Assembly: GCA_002104985.1 (NCBI GenBank)
Contig: MCGO01000048.1
Location: forward strand, 1 to 64,000
Direction: 5' to 3'
DNA from: Rhizoclosmatium globosum
Taxonomy: Eukaryota > Chytridiomycota > Chytridiomycetes > Chytridiales > Chytriomycetaceae
Length of the DNA stretch: 64,000 nt
Program-made: the position numbers and the translations under genes
Shown here: in pieces, positions 23,001 to 37,389 of the stretch
Layout of the letters: each line of letters opens with the position of its first letter
Numbering within the stretch: the stretch's first letter is position 1
The notes under the pieces: generated by a model
What the model saw: the letters and a program-made list of their open reading frames with translations, nothing else
Told to the model about the DNA's origin: nothing
Databases searched by the model: none

Positions 23001-26000
23001 TGACCCAGATGCAGTTGACAGTTCCGCACCAGTTGCATCAGCAATATATAAAGATTATGAAGAGGATGTGGAGTGGGAGAAACCGGCGCCTACTGGATAC
23101 ACGTTTGATAAGAATCCAGTCTTGTGGCCTAACAAGAATTTGTAAGTGTAGTTTTTGAACGAAGGAGGATTTGATAGCAATTCTGATTTTTACGTTACCA
23201 AGGTCGTTGAAACCTGTTCAGTGTACAACTGATTTTCCGTTGTATGCTCCAGTTCTGTTTGATATTATTCAGCCGGGGCAGTCATCTTTGCAGCAGATTC
23301 TTTGTCAGGTCGTCGGCATTGATAGGGATGTTTCTGCAGTATCCGTTCAACGAGACTCCAATGCGTAAATGATTTGATGTCACTGATTGTCCTGCTAATC
23401 AATTAATCCAGAAATTTACTCTCTGCTGGAGCAACATTTAACCTTTTCATTCGAAACCGCAACACCCCAACAAAGTGGAGCTGCATCAATCTTCAAGTAA
23501 TCGATGATGACTATCGTGATGGTTGGTTATTGATTTATTGTTACAACTGGCTCACCTACGTTTAGCACAATCTTTTGGACATCGGCAACGAAGTGTTGCT
23601 TCGCTTCCAAGCGGTCAAAACTCGTTAACGTCACTTGCGAATGCTGCCGAGAAAGGACCATTGCCTGGAAGTCCTCTTCCGTCTGGATTTACCTCAACGG
23701 GAGATCCTTACTTTCCTCCTCCCGTTAATATGCCACCCATGCCCGCTGGGTATACTCCAGATATGTTACCGTATTACGGCAAAACACCAAGTGTGAAACC
23801 GCAGCCACTTGGAATCACCACTGACGGAATCAAATTCTACAATTCCGATGGCTCTTTATCTGAAGGGCAAAGGAATCAAGTTGGAGGATATGACAACCTC
23901 GGTCAGCCATTTTTCATTCCAAAGGGCTGTCAACTACCTGTTCCCATTGGATTTACTCCAGACGGAATTGCTTACTTTGATGTTCCATCGATTCTAAATC
24001 AAAAGGGAATTATGCTTCTCCCCGTACCCAAAAAGGATCGGATGCAATGGCCAACATTTGAAGAAGAGGATGACTCCATCATTCAACTTGAAATCGGACC
24101 TGATGGAAAACCTCAACCAAAGAAAGTGACAGGAGCCATGCTTCTTGAGGACTTGCTAACTCAACTCAAAGTCACTCAAGCTGAAATTGGAAAGACGCTC
24201 GTGGCGGAGAGGACTCTAACTACTGGTGCGATACGGAGACTCAAAGATTTCAACACCGACTTGTCCACTATATTGTCACCTGATTCAGACGATCCAGCTG
24301 TCCTTGATCCTGAGGACATCATCCAATATTTGAAAGACAGTGACGAATTTGCCCACTTGAAACCAGCTCCTATCCGTGTGCATATGGATCCACAGAGCGT
24401 CCAGTTCCAAACAGTTCACTCCCCTGAAACCAAAAATGTTGTTCTGCGATACCGGGCGAACCGTGGAGACCGTGAAGAACGTGACTTCTTCATGTCGGTA
24501 GAACCAGCTGATGTATTCACCATCCCGTCATTCCATTTGAAACTTCAAGGTGAGGGCATGTCTCAGATTGCCGTCACGTTCAATCCAATCCTTGTTCGCT
24601 CGGAGAGAGTTGAAGGCTCCTTGAGCTTGATTGACGTTACAGGGAAGCGTCTTGTGTCATGTGAATTGATCGGACTTCGTCAGAGTTTCATCAAAATAAC
24701 ACCAAGTTCAATTGATGCTGGATGGATGTTACCTGAAAAGAAGAAGGAAGTGAGCTTGAAAATTGAAAACTTGTCTTCCGGACAAGTGGTCCTAACTCTT
24801 GAGTTGACGTCCGAAGCGAATGCGAGAGCTGCTGTTGCACAGGCTTCGGCGGTATTGGGTTCTCAAGGAACGAATACTGCTGTTGTGAATGAAAGAACTG
24901 TTGAGGAAATGAAAAAGCGGGGATTTAGTATTCCGCAACGAGCCTTGAAGCTGGGACCTTCGGAGAGTAAAATGGTACCTGTCATCTTTGAGCCTTACCA
25001 CCTTGGTCGATTCTCTGATGGAATTGAAGTCACAGCTCCAGGTGGGGACTTGGTGCGAGTCAACCTTGAAGGTGTCGCAGGAATTCCTATCGCCTTATAC
25101 CCGGAGAACGCTGAAGACTCACAGGCCGGAGGACTTGCGCTGACTCCAGAGAGAACTGAATTCATGAAAAAGTTTAGAAAGACAGCTTCCAAAGACAAAG
25201 TTCATACGCCCCTGACTGATATCGATATTTCAATCCTGCAAAATATGATGTCAGCCACAGCTGATTCTGGAATGAGACGTGAAGCACATACTGTTGATTT
25301 TGGGATTTGTGATCCCTCCAATAGTGAAGATGTCCTTCGATGCGTCACTATTATGAATCTTTCGGATAACATTGTCTCTATTGGTTTATACCCTCATATT
25401 CCAGCCTTAAAGTGTAAATATCTGGTAAAAATTCCTGCACGTAGCGCCACGACGGTGGAAATTCATCTCAAACTCTCAGAATGTGCTAAAGGAAACATCA
25501 AAACCGCCATCGAAGTAATTTGTCCTGAATTCCAAAACATACCTCTCTATGTGAAGGCTTACGTGGGACAGCCTTTGTATTTTAATACATGGGATATTGT
25601 ATACTTCAAACCATGCCCTGCCGGAGTCTCAGACCAGCTTACATTGAGTGTCATCAATGAGTCTCATTATGATATTGAATTCATCTTGGAAGGCCTTGAC
25701 TCAACGAAAGATAGAATGACGGATGACTTGAGTTATTTTAGTTGCATGTTTTCAGACGATGATACCAAATTCAGCCGAGTTCTTGGATTCAGCGCGTTTC
25801 CAGTTACTTTTAGTTTTACTGCTAGACAACGAGGGCCATGGATGAAACACATCGCATTCAAACTTAACAAAGCTTTCAACAATATGGTTCTTCCTACTTG
25901 TCCATCAGGCAATCGGCTGACTTTGGTAGGAATATGTATTGAGCCGTATGCTCATCTTCCCGGCTCCACACCGGACAAGAATGGACTGGAGCAGCTCAGA

Positions 26001-29000
26001 CTCTGGATGTCACATCCAAAGCGAGTATTGGATGAATATGCCCAGCAAGATGCGGAACGAGGAAAGCGTTTTGAACTTATAAGTTTCAGTGGACGTTATA
26101 CGCCACGAAAGCCTGCAGATGACTTGGATTTGACGTTTCAGAAGGAGGAAATTGTTTTCAGACAAAAGTTAAAAGGCGAGGATCCAATGGCGCAAAGACG
26201 TGCACAAGTCCAAACTGTTATTTCTCGCAACAAAGGGCTTCAATCAGTACCAACACTTTGGATCGGCTCTACTCAGTTTAATATTGAGCCCCGTCAAAAG
26301 ACCTTGCGACCAGGAGCACAAGATGTGGTTGAAGTCATGTACATCCCACCGCCAGACGCAGTCGAAAACGTTACTGCGGTTGGATTTGCTGCCATTCTAT
26401 CGGACGAAGATCATCGGTATCACGCCATCCAGCTCCTAGGAAAACCCGCCCTAGATTTTCTCATCTTCCCACCTTGCGACAAAGAAGGTAACGTGCTTCT
26501 GGACTTTGGAACGGTTGAGACCAGTACCACTGGCTTCGAAGTTAACACCAAATGGATGATTATGATGAACAACTATCCTCAGTCATATTCTTGGACGTTG
26601 GCCTTCACTCATTCGAAAACCAAGTTCAATCCATTTACTGCGGTACGCATAAAATTTTAATGTAACCTCGCTCATTTTATTTTTTACTCAGAATTTGTTA
26701 TTTGGTGAAATGGAGTCGGGGGATTCATTTCCAGTTGCTTTCAGCTTCAAATCAGACACTTCAGGTTACTTTGAAAGTACAGTAGAAGTTCACGCAAAAG
26801 CTGCACTTGATCGCACAATGAAGCCAATTCGTGTTGCCCGCGTCATTCTGCGAGCTATTTCAGTCAACACATCTGTCACCGGGTTTCCTGATGCACTGGA
26901 CTTTGGAAGCACTGTCGTTTTCAAGAAAAAAAGGAAGACATTTACGCTCATGAATAATGGATCAATTGAAACCAAAGTCTCCTTACATATTCGAGGACCA
27001 TTTGCCATGCATCCCAAATCGTTTGATCTGGCTCCCAAAGCAGAGCAAGAAGGTACTCAAATTTATCAAATTATTGATGGTCTTCTTATTGATTTTTTAC
27101 GTATCACAGTCGCAGTAACTTTCACACCGACGGAATCCCGAACGTTCTCATCCAAACTTCAAATTTTTGCAAATCAAAGGCTCTATATGGTTTCTTTGAA
27201 CGGATCTGGAGGTATACATTATCATTGGAGAATTTTTAATGACACGACGACGATAGGAACTGCTGACCTTGTTTGCGAAATGTATGCCCACAAAGATATT
27301 GACTTTGGTGTTCAAAAGGAAGGAACCATCGCTTGGATTTCGATTTATCTGACAAACAAGGGTACCCTTCCATTGACCATGAAAGCGATCAGTGCCACTC
27401 GTCCAGAGCTTATCAAAATCGAATACTGTGACGTTACATCAACGGTCCCGTACTCCAGCTCTCATTCAACCAAAAACGCTGTCTCCATTCGGAAAAATTA
27501 TTGGGGAATCCTTCAGCGAAAGTTCCAAGTGTATCTCGCACTTCGAGGTATTATGAAGAACAATAACTTGGTTTCAAGAGATTTCACAAAGACACAAGAC
27601 AAGCGAAAAGATGCCTTTATTGACGAATCGGGGGCTGTAGTACCTGTGTTCAACTCAAAACCTCCTTTCAATGCACTCAAAGAATCACTGTTTCCCTTAG
27701 TCCCTGAATTGCGGCCATTCTACTCCTACCACTTCAAAATCGGATACCTAAATAAGTATCAACTAAACAAGGAGACCGATGTACATTTTCATTACATGCC
27801 GATGACAACACAAGAGGACGAAGCTTCACTTCCGAGTCTCCTGCGAGAAATGTCTGTTTCTGTCACAGGAACTGTTTTTCGTCCACTCGAATTCTTCCCA
27901 AACGCTATTGACTTTGGAATAACCCCAATCGAAATTCTCGAAGAGCTGTCTTGGAAGAACTTTGATGCTCCAGAAGCGAACCATAAAACCGAAGAGCCGC
28001 TTCACACTCTGCAAGTCATAAATATGTCTCTGGAGGCTCAAAGCTTAACGTTGGAATTTATTTCGCCAGAGTTTAAGATTTCAGGCAAAACGTAAGTGTT
28101 TGTTTCTCTTCAACTCTTATCCTTGCTAACGGCTACTTTAGCTGGACAGTTAATTCAGGAGAAAAGCTTCTAATTCCAGTGGAGTTCCATCCACCAAAAG
28201 AACAGACCCAATACCGAGGAGAAGCCAGGTTCAGACACAATCGAGAAAAAACAATTGTTGGTTTGACTGGAACTGGAGCTTCTGCTCATGTAGTGGCGGA
28301 TGATACTATTGACTTTGGAAGCGTCAAGTTGGGATCTGTGAGCCAACATAATCTGAGAATCGCAAACAGAGGGTTATTGGATTGTCGGTTTATCTTGGAC
28401 ATTGTTCAAAATGGAAATGATTTCAGCTTTACTGATGACGAACCATATGAATACGAAGGAGTGATTGTTTCAGGAACTGCTGAAATGGTTGAAATCGAGT
28501 GTTGCTGTGAAAGTATGGCTTCCAACAAAGCGCAAGTATCAATACGTTGGGAGAAAGTGCCAGGAGGAAATTGGCAGCATATACAAATTCCGTTACTGGT
28601 CCAAACTGGATTACCTGTCTTCCGGCTGACATCAATTGAGCTCGACTTTAAAACGACGTATATTAACGTGAACAAGACCCTTGAGTTCACCGTTGTTAAT
28701 GATGGAAATGCGTCTTGTTACTGGGCACTGGAGTCATGTCCAAGTCTCCTTCATGTAAATCCTCAAACAGGTGTTATTCCTCCTGGAGGAACCGCCTTTG
28801 TGGAAGTAGAGTTTGTTCCAGTTGATTTTGAACAGCTTGTTGCCGAACTTGCTTTCTACACCGATGCGGGTCGTAAGACGCTGATGTGCTATGGTTTAGT
28901 CGGAATTCCATACCTTATGATCCCTCAAGAGCATTTGAAGCTGGAGTATGGCATAACTGCAGTTGACAAGGCACAGGCCAAAACTATCACCATGTCGAAT

Positions 29001-32000
29001 ACAGGTCCGAGACCAATAACTTATGAAATTGTTATCGCCAATATGTTACAAGACGGTGTTGAAACGGGGTCAGAGTTTGAAATTTTCTTTGTTCAACCTG
29101 CAAATGGAACTATTTACCAGGATCAACACAAAACGTTGTTATCCGTGCAATACCTAAAAATTATGGAACAACAATCACAGCAAAATATATCATCAGTACA
29201 ATGGATGGTGAACGCTACGTCGGTAATGCCAAAGTGACAGGAGGGCGGGCGATTATTAAGATTGCCCCTCCTGTTCTTTTGACAGAAGACGGAAGTGTCG
29301 AGAATAAGACAGCCGAAATTTCAGAAGAAGACGCAAAATCTCTTGCTCAGTCGAAAAACACCGCCCTCTTTGAAATGACGCGGCTGGCATTCCAGGCCCA
29401 CATCGAAAACTTAAGGGATGTCCTCTCTGGTTTACGAACGGAAGACATAGAGATGTTGGAAGCAGCCTCAGCCTCATTAAAGTCCCAACACAAAATCGCT
29501 GCGAAACCTGTGACAGGGAGGTCATCAAAAGTAGTTTCACCCACAAAGTCGGTTGAAGCAAATTCATCTGGTGTAATTAGTCGCCGTATTTCACCCACAA
29601 GACCTGAAGGAACGCCACAGACATCCGCCATGTCTCCAAAGAAAAAGAGGGATCTTCAGATGCTTCAAAAAGCTGAGGGACAGCTGCAGGAAAGGATTGG
29701 AAGCGAGGAATCCAAACGGAAATTCTCCAGCGGAACTGTTTTTGATGGATCGGATTTACGGGCCAAAGTAAATCGAGCGCTCGAACTTGCTCACAGTCGT
29801 GGTTATAACCGAGATCTCAGTGGTCGCCGTCCAAGGACGGAACCAACTGCATCTGGAACAGTCAGTTCAGGGTTAAACACAACGCCGTCGACACCCACTT
29901 CCCTTGACAGTTCAGAGTCACGTTCCGAAAAGTTCCTAAATGACTTAGCGTCTCTTGAGTCAGAGCTAGAAGTATTGAGCGCAGTCGTAAAATCTGTAGC
30001 TGGAAGCACAACTGAATCTATGACATCCACCCCATCTTCTGGATCAAGCCTCTCGAGATACCATGCAGGAAGTCGAAAAAAGAATAGGCAGCCTAAAAGT
30101 TTGATTGCATCACGTGGTATAATTCCTGGTTCTGAAAGCAAATCCGTTGGTTTTGAGGATCTCAATTCTACTGAAATCCCTGAAGGAAATTCCAGAGCAG
30201 CAGGAAATGCTGGCCATAAGAAGACAGGAAAGAAAAAAGTGAAACGCACAAAAGATACTCAGCCAGTCTATGATGAAGACGGAAATCTTGTTAGTCACGG
30301 TGTTGATGAGTCTGAATATGATTCAGATATGAGTGAATCGTTAGTGCCCTCCACAGATTCAAAGTCAGGCAACTCGAACGATAATAGTAAACCAGCTGAC
30401 AGTGATACCAATGCAGCCGTAAAATCGTCAGGCAGGGTATCGACGTATGATGTATTGAGGCGCAAGAGTCTGGCTTCTCGTCGCAATGGTAGATTTCCAA
30501 CAGTTCCAACAACACCATTCACGAGGAATGAAGGTGATCCGTTTAATCCAGAGGATGCTGTGACAACGAGTTCAGGAACTTTGGGAACAGATCTCACATC
30601 TCCTCTTGAAGACTTAGTTCGATTGGCACACTTTTACACAACACTAGTAAACACTGACGGCGAGCCTGGTAAGCTATTGCAGATTTGAGACATTAGGGTC
30701 AACAGATTAACTCTCGAACCAGAATTGCAACGCGAACTTGTTGACGAAATAAATGCTCAACTTCTTGCCAGTACAAAAGGAGTTATCAAGCTGGTGAAAG
30801 AACAGTTGGCAAATTCATGGGTACCCAATCGTGAATTCCTCTCGGCAGCCTTGAGACAAGTCCAACAATCAAATCATGTTATGGAAGCTTTAAAGTCAAC
30901 GAAACCGTCAAAAGGTGGGCCTGTGGTTAACGACTTTAATTTAGGCTTGGTCAGATCTGGTGATCTCCTTGCCGACGTGAAACTGTTTAATCTGCCAAAT
31001 ATGGGAAATCTGTCATTAGACTTTGTTGTTAAAGTCAACGATAAATTGAAATTGCGACCAACTGAATTCCAATCCTCGGATGAAAATGAGCTGTTTGTCC
31101 TGGAACCAATGGAGGGTATTCTTGAGCCAGGAACTAACATCAACTTTATTGTGCGATTTTTGACTCGAACGCCGGGATTTTACCAACAATGGTATGATTT
31201 GGAATCTGGAGGCGAAAAATTCATGTCTTTCTCCATCACTGCTATGTCGGGCATTCCAATGATCATTGCAGAGCCTAGTGTCATTGACTTTGGACTTGTG
31301 TGCAGAAATAAGTTTGATATTCGATCTGTGGTAATTTCAAATACTGGAACATTCAAAGATATTTGGCGACTTGAAAGCATCAAAAGCCGAGGTGGTGTCG
31401 ACTTTGAAGAGGAACTCTTTTTCCCAAGTATTGTCGAGGGCACGTTAGATCCAAGAAAAAGCGCGACTGTGGATATCAAGTTTGCGCCGAAGGAGGAAGG
31501 CGCTTTTTCCAAACGATATCGAATTTTGTGGACTGGTGAACCACGTTTAGTAGAAGTGAAAGGAACTGGAGGCGGTGCGAGACTAAAGCACACGTTTATT
31601 GATGCCCAAGATATTTCTATGAAAGGATTTGACTGGGGAACAACTGTTGTAGGGCTGAGCTACACCAAGGAACTACAAATCCAGAACGTAGGAAACGTGG
31701 AAGGATTCTTCCAACTCTCTCATATCAATAATTTATTCCGCTTTGAACACCCTGCGGACTTCAATGGAAATTGTCGTCTCGATCCAAGTGCTACAGTCAC
31801 TGTCAAAATTCATTATTCTCCAATTTTTACGGAGAAAATTGATACACCTGTCACAATTCATCTTTTGGATAATCCTGACATAACGATTCCGCTGCGGCTG
31901 AAGTCTGGTACCAAAATCTGGGCTATTAACGGGGAGGCAAATTTCAAAAATATGTCTATCAATGATACCCAAACTGTTAGACTCACTATGCTGAACGCTG

Positions 32001-35000
32001 GAACGTTAGAAATTCCATTTGAGTATGCTTTGGAAACAGTGGATCCCGAAATGAAACAATTCTTCAAAGTAGTAATTCCACAGCTGAAAGGAAAAGAGTA
32101 TAAAGGGAAAATATCAGTAGCCCCTGAGCAAGAAGTCAACGTGAGCTTGACAATCATCCCAAAGAAAGAACATAGACTTGTGAGTGGAAAAATAGTTCTA
32201 ATGACGGAACTCGGTCCTGGACCAGATTCTGCCTCATTTCCCTTTGAGTTCTGGACTTACGACAAGCACTGGCTTTGGATGATTCGAAGGACGTCTCTGT
32301 GGGTCGGGTGCTCGTTGGTGAAACAGTTGATGTTGGCCGACAGTTGACAAACTTTGGGTCTGAAACTGTCAAGTATCGTATTCGAATTGAGCCTATGGAG
32401 CGACTTTCGGATTCTCAACCTTCTTTAGCTGGGGCTGGGACTGCAGGTGGCGGAGAAGGACCAGAACTGAAGGGAGGAAAAGACAAGAAAAAGGGAGTGC
32501 CAAAAGCTAAACGCAAGGTATTCGACCCAAAAACAATTCCCTGGAAAATCAGAGACCCAACAGAGGGCTATTTGGAGCCGAACAAGAGTATGGACGTCGC
32601 TGTTGCGTTTGAGCCAATTCCGGAAAATGGTGACGAATGGCAAGATGCACGGCTTGTTATTGAAAAATGTGACGTAAGTGTGAGATTTTGCATTTTTTTC
32701 AGCTGACTTCGGATTCAGGATGAGGCTAAGAATGTTTGGTCCGAATTATCCTCCATGAAACTGACTGGAGCAGCTGGAACTCCGAAGCTTGCCTTGTCGG
32801 AAGACTCTATGGAGTTTGGTGTTGTTGGAAAAGGAATTGAGAAGGTTCAATATATCACTCTCAGGAATGAAGTGAGTAATTCGATTCTTTCATTTGAAAT
32901 GCTCACCTTGTCGGCAGGGAAATGCGCTCTTAAACTACGCGTTTGAAGCTGGCTGGGACTACTTTGGAAATATTTACTTTGAAAAAGAGGATCTGCTGTC
33001 TGGGAAAATTGTTGCTGGGGAATCTGTTGACATTGGAATTGTTTTTAAACCAGACGGAGTTCTTGAATATTCCACTGTTCTCAATATAATCACGCAGCTG
33101 GATAAAAAAACTCTTCAAATCTATGGCACTGGTAAGCTGTTGGACCTTGAGAGCTCGACTAAATTAAACCATTGTAGGTGCTATATATAAGTTTCTGAAA
33201 GACTCACTTCCGACGTCATTAAACTTTGGCCTCCTCTATCTGGGAGATGCCAGCGAGCAAAAAGTTACTGTCCACAACGATTGTATATACCCTATCTCTG
33301 TACAATCAAAAGTGCTTCTTGGTGACCCTGCGACCACTACCGAACAGGCAACAACGACGGAGTTCCTTATTTCTTCTCCCGAAGTTTTAGATATCTCTGG
33401 AAACATTTTAGCCAATCCTGTTGATCTAGACTCTCGTGGAAAAGGGGAATATACCATTCGTCTACAAGCTCCATTGTCAGAGACTGGATTCAACGGTGAC
33501 CTTGACTTATCCAAATTGCCCATATGGTGCAGTCGCGTGGCACAAAGGAATTTCTTGCAGTTAATCACATTAGGCGGTGATGGTGAAAGCGGTACGCATG
33601 TTATACCTGTTACATTCAAGTTTGGAATTCGAGAACTGGTCTTGGTAAACACTGTCAAGATGGCGAGTATCAAGAGGGGAGAAAGTGAATTTGAGGAAGC
33701 TGATATGGTGACGAGTTTGGATTTCGGGGAGGTTGGTTATGAGAGTGGAGGTAGCATGAGCGTTGTCTTGTACAACCGAAATCCGTTTAAAGTTAATTTG
33801 ACGGCGACGCTTGACGATGGGGTATGTTTTCTTGTTTCAAAGTGTTGGTGGAGCTAACATCTTCACAGAGCAAATACTCGGTATTCCCTGCCAAAACTAC
33901 AGTTAATCCCAAATCGTCGAAAGACTTTCGTATTGATCTTAAGTCAATTGATGTCGAAGAAGGGGGTGAAATTGCGTCAAGCCTGGTTTGTAAAGATCAC
34001 CTCAAAATCAGCAGCCATGTACCTCTGCTCGCAGAAATGGAAATGGATATCACTGCCACCATGATTGACGAACCTGATCTCTTGGAATTCCCTGAACCAA
34101 TCGACTTTGGACCCGTGAAACGTCTATTCACTGGAACAGCAGCAATTGAATTCCGTAACCCTGTTCGCCGTTCGTTGCCATACAAACTCACAATTGAGTC
34201 GAATTTCAAAGAATTGTTCTTTTTCGACCGGGGAGAGTCAACGTTTTCCGGCATTGCAAAGCCACGGGCAAACGTCTCTGTACCCATTCACTTTCTCCCA
34301 AAACTTGGAACCAAATATACGGCTGAGTGTACACTAATTACGGATGAAAAAAACTTTGTCTTGACACTTGTGGGGTCAGGTGTTGAACCATCACTTCAGT
34401 TCAGTCACAACAAGATTGATTTTGGGATCGTTGGTGTTGGTGCAGCAGAATTCCAAGTACTCGAGGTCACGAACAATTCACAGATTCCCGTCAAGTTTTG
34501 TTTATCGCTGACTGGAAACGATTCGACGTTTTCTGTGAATGAAGAGTCACAAGGGTATGTGTTGAACGTGTTTTGCCTAGTAATTTTAAAAGCGTTGTTA
34601 TAGGGACCTCGAGTTAGAACCAGGGCAAACTCATCATGTCAAAGTCATTTGTAGTCCAAAGCAGTCGTCTGAGCAAGCCCAAGCACAAATTGAATTTATC
34701 AACATTGACATTCCTCCACACCAAAAGAAAGTTCCACCATTTGGATTTGTCGGATTACACTCCGTTGGTGGAAAATGTGAATTCACATTTGCTCAAGACC
34801 CCGACTCACAGGACGACGAACAAGAAACGGAATACGACGAAAGCGGAAACCCACTTCCCAAAACTCCGACAATCAACGTCAACTTCACAAAAATTATTCA
34901 AGGACAACGTGTGCGAAAATACTTTGAGGTAGAAAACTGCGGAGACACCATGATTGATCTTGTGATTACGGATGTGATGGGCCGTGAAGCCCAGGAAGAT

Positions 35001-35747
35001 GTCGAACTGTGCTCCGAAAAGACTGGATTCACATTCTCACCCGTAAATGTCGTCATTCAGCCACGAACCAAGCAAAAGTTTGCAGTGATTGCGAAAGGGT
35101 TGAAGGTCGGAGAGGATGTGCATTATGTGCAAGTGCGGACTCGAACTTTAATGGAGGCCAAGATTATTCCGATTCGGATAAAGTCGAATATTTTGTCTCC
35201 TGAGTCGCAGCTGTCAGATGGATTGAAGGTGTTTGCTCGGGCTGACAACTCGATTGATGGCTTGTTGGCTGTAAAGGGTCCAACTGAAGCGAATATGAAT
35301 TCGGATCTGAACTTGTGGAAGATTTTTATTCCTATTGTGAGAGTTTCATTGGAGCTTCCGTCGCAGGAATTGCAATATGTTACACCACTTGAAGTGAGTT
35401 TGCACAGTTTGGATAGTATCAAATTACTAATCTCATTGATTTAGCCAAACACTGTATTACCGGACATTTCTTCGTTTGTTATTCGACCTCCTGCTCTGCC
35501 AAAGGAGATGATCCAGAAAGCCAAAAAGTGGTATGTAAACCGCACATCAATGCAACTAGATCAAACCAACAACAAGGTAATGTTGAAAACTTAACCTGTC
35601 GTTCAACAAAATGTTAAAAAATCTCTTTTGCAGTCACTCACGCCGAATATTGATTTGCGCCGTCGTGCAGCCCTGGACTGGGTCAAGCCAGTAGAAAAAC
35701 AGGTATTCCTGGAAAAGAATGGAAGGCGTGGTGGTGGTGCAATTTGA
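20051..35747 (+). CDS. Giant HYDIN-type ASH/PapD-like repeat protein of the flagellar axoneme
   Basis: One gene of about 15.7 kb with more than 20 short introns encodes roughly 4,800 residues, close to HYDIN's usual length. Exon 1 is 20051-20236; exon 2 starts at 20292. The N-terminal 700 residues include a low-complexity DADADADAD/NVNVNV stretch and a helical, armadillo-like region (LVNLMISDCRLENRLKAVYLL, AVQFVS). Next is a region with repeated G-x-T-x-D-G/Y-F units (GYTPDMLPYY, GITTDGIKFY, GFTPDGIAYF). From about 24.4 kb on, ASH/MSP-type beta domains follow one another, each with a DFG-x-V signature and a VxNxG strand (IDFGSVKLGSV, IDFGLVCRNK, IDFGIVGVGA). HYDIN, CFAP47, CFAP65 and CFAP74 are such proteins of the central-pair apparatus. 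HYDIN is favoured by size; the armadillo-like start is not something I can tie to HYDIN. A one-base frame problem sits at 29130-29133. Confidence 0.75.
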
Positions 35748-35824
35748 ACTTTCTCAATATAATTAAATTCTGTTCTTTTATTACTTCTTTCATCCACTTT
35801 TTGACTTGAACAAAAAAGTGCAAA

Positions 35825-36602
35825 ATGTCCTTCTTCCGCGCAACAACAACGGCCGCCTTTTCGGGACTTTTCTCTTCAAGTTCGGGACTGTTTCGATCGA
35901 GTGGATTCACGCAGCCTTCGATGCAGCTTCCGATGATGGCGATGCAGTCGCAAGTGAGGAACGTGTCGTATGTTGGACTGAGGCCCCGACGAATGGCACA
36001 CAAGAAGATGCAAAAGGGGTTCTTCAAAACGCACAGTGGAGGATCGCTGCGTGGAACATCGTTGCTCTTTGGAAACTTTGGATTGCGGGTCATTGAAGGA
36101 GGGTGAGTTGTCTCAGAGAAGGGATACAGAAAGTGCTAAACAGTGTCCTACAAACAGACGATTGCAGGACAAGCAGATTGATGCCGCACGAACTGTGATG
36201 CGTCGAGTTGTGAAGGAGGAGAAGGGGGCACAGTTCCATCTCAAGTGTTTCACTGACAGACCTGTCACATCCAAACCAGCTGAAGTGCGTATGGGAAAAG
36301 GAAAGGGAAGCGTTGAGTTCTTTGCCTCGTGGGTTCCAAAGGGACGTGTGATTCTGGAAGTTTCGTGTGCGCGAAGAGAGACTGGTTTGGAAGCACTTCG
36401 GGTTGCTGCTGCTGCGATTCCACTTCGAACTGAAATTGTTGAATCCAAGGCGTCTTCGGAGGGTGTGTTCCAGCCTCAACAGCGCGTTACTCCTCCTCGG
36501 TGTCTGCCCTTCTTTATCCGCAAGCGATTGGCTGCCGTTGAATTCCAAGAGAAGTTGGAGGCGAGGAAGGCTGAGAGGGCTGCTCGTGCGACTGTTGCAT
36601 AA
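35825..36602 (+). CDS. MRPL16: Mitochondrial large ribosomal subunit protein uL16m (L16)
   Basis: Two exons (35825-36102, 36158-36602; 55-bp intron) give 240 residues. The first about 45 residues are Ser/Arg/Phe-rich and lack acids, as expected for a mitochondrial presequence. L16 signatures follow: HKKMQKGFFKTHSGG, SLRGTSLLFGNFGLRV, then across the intron RLQDKQIDAARTVMRR, KCFTDRPVTSKPAEVRMGKGKGS and a glycine/valine strand (PKGRVILEVSC). L16 binds 23S-type rRNA near the peptidyl transferase centre and helps position tRNA. A C-terminal Ala/Arg extension is typical of fungal mitochondrial copies. It starts 78 bp after the end of the giant flagellar gene, same strand. Confidence 0.92.
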
Positions 36603-36688
36603 ACCGGATAATAAAATATGAAGTGGAAGAGAAGGAACAGAACTTTTAAATACTACTCTTGCAGAACTTTCTCCAAAAACAACTTGAA

Positions 36689-37147
36689 ATGGCTGCCAAC
36701 CAAGCTGCCTACGAGTTCTACCGCCAGTCGTCCATTGGTCAGTCACTCACAGATGCGCTCGATGAAATGATTGAGGACGGCTCAATGTAAGCTGATGGTT
36801 CCTGCTTCATTGTTGAACAGGGTTAAACAATCCTTCGTGGCACAGCGAACCCAACGTGGCAATTGCCATGTTAAAACAGTTCGATAACAGTATGGCCGAG
36901 GCGCTGCGTCTGCAGGTCAGGGCAAAGGCCACCATTAAGGTATCATCTCTACTTCCAAACCATAACAGTCACTCACCCACTAACATCCAATAACTGATCC
37001 TCTCAGGGAAAGCTTCAAATCTATCGCTTTTGCGATGATGTATGGACCTTTGTCATAGATCAAGGGGCAAACTTCAAATTCGAGAACAGTGAACTTGTTA
37101 AGGCGGATGAGAAAGTGAAACTCGTGGCGTGTGCTTCTCGGCCATGA
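36689..37147 (+). CDS. TOA2: Transcription factor IIA small (gamma) subunit
   Basis: Three exons (36689-36786, 36846-36939, 37007-37147) encode 110 residues, the family's usual size. The N-terminus [20 protein letters not shown] is the four-helix-bundle signature. [11 protein letters not shown] then the beta-barrel part [18 protein letters not shown] with [20 protein letters not shown] complete the fold. TFIIA stabilises TBP on the core promoter in RNA polymerase II initiation. It follows uL16m on the same strand with 86 bp between them. Confidence 0.93.
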
Positions 37148-37389
37148 ACTTCTTGTATTATTCGGGAATTGGTTGGAGATGGAGTTACAGTGACGTTTCT
37201 GGTGGGATTCGTCAAACCAGATAAATACTCGTGGTTTTCCCTTAAACACTCATAAATGTATATTTTGCATAATCAAATAACATCTGTTCTTGAGAATTTT
37301 GAAGATTTCATCCAATGGATTTACAGAAACAGATGTCAGAGAACACCACATTGCCTTTAACACCTGATGTTGTCAAACAACTCTAACAA

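Noticed and set aside
23523..23640. Separate gene starting at the ATG at 23523
   Set aside because: That ATG is inside an intron; splicing joins the upstream exon (VIDDDYRD) to the downstream ORF, so it is one gene.
32220..32300. Frameshift in the HYDIN-like gene near 32.27 kb
   Set aside because: A 53-bp GT-AG intron from about 32213 to 32265 joins MTEL to ALALDDSKDVSVG in frame, so no error is needed.
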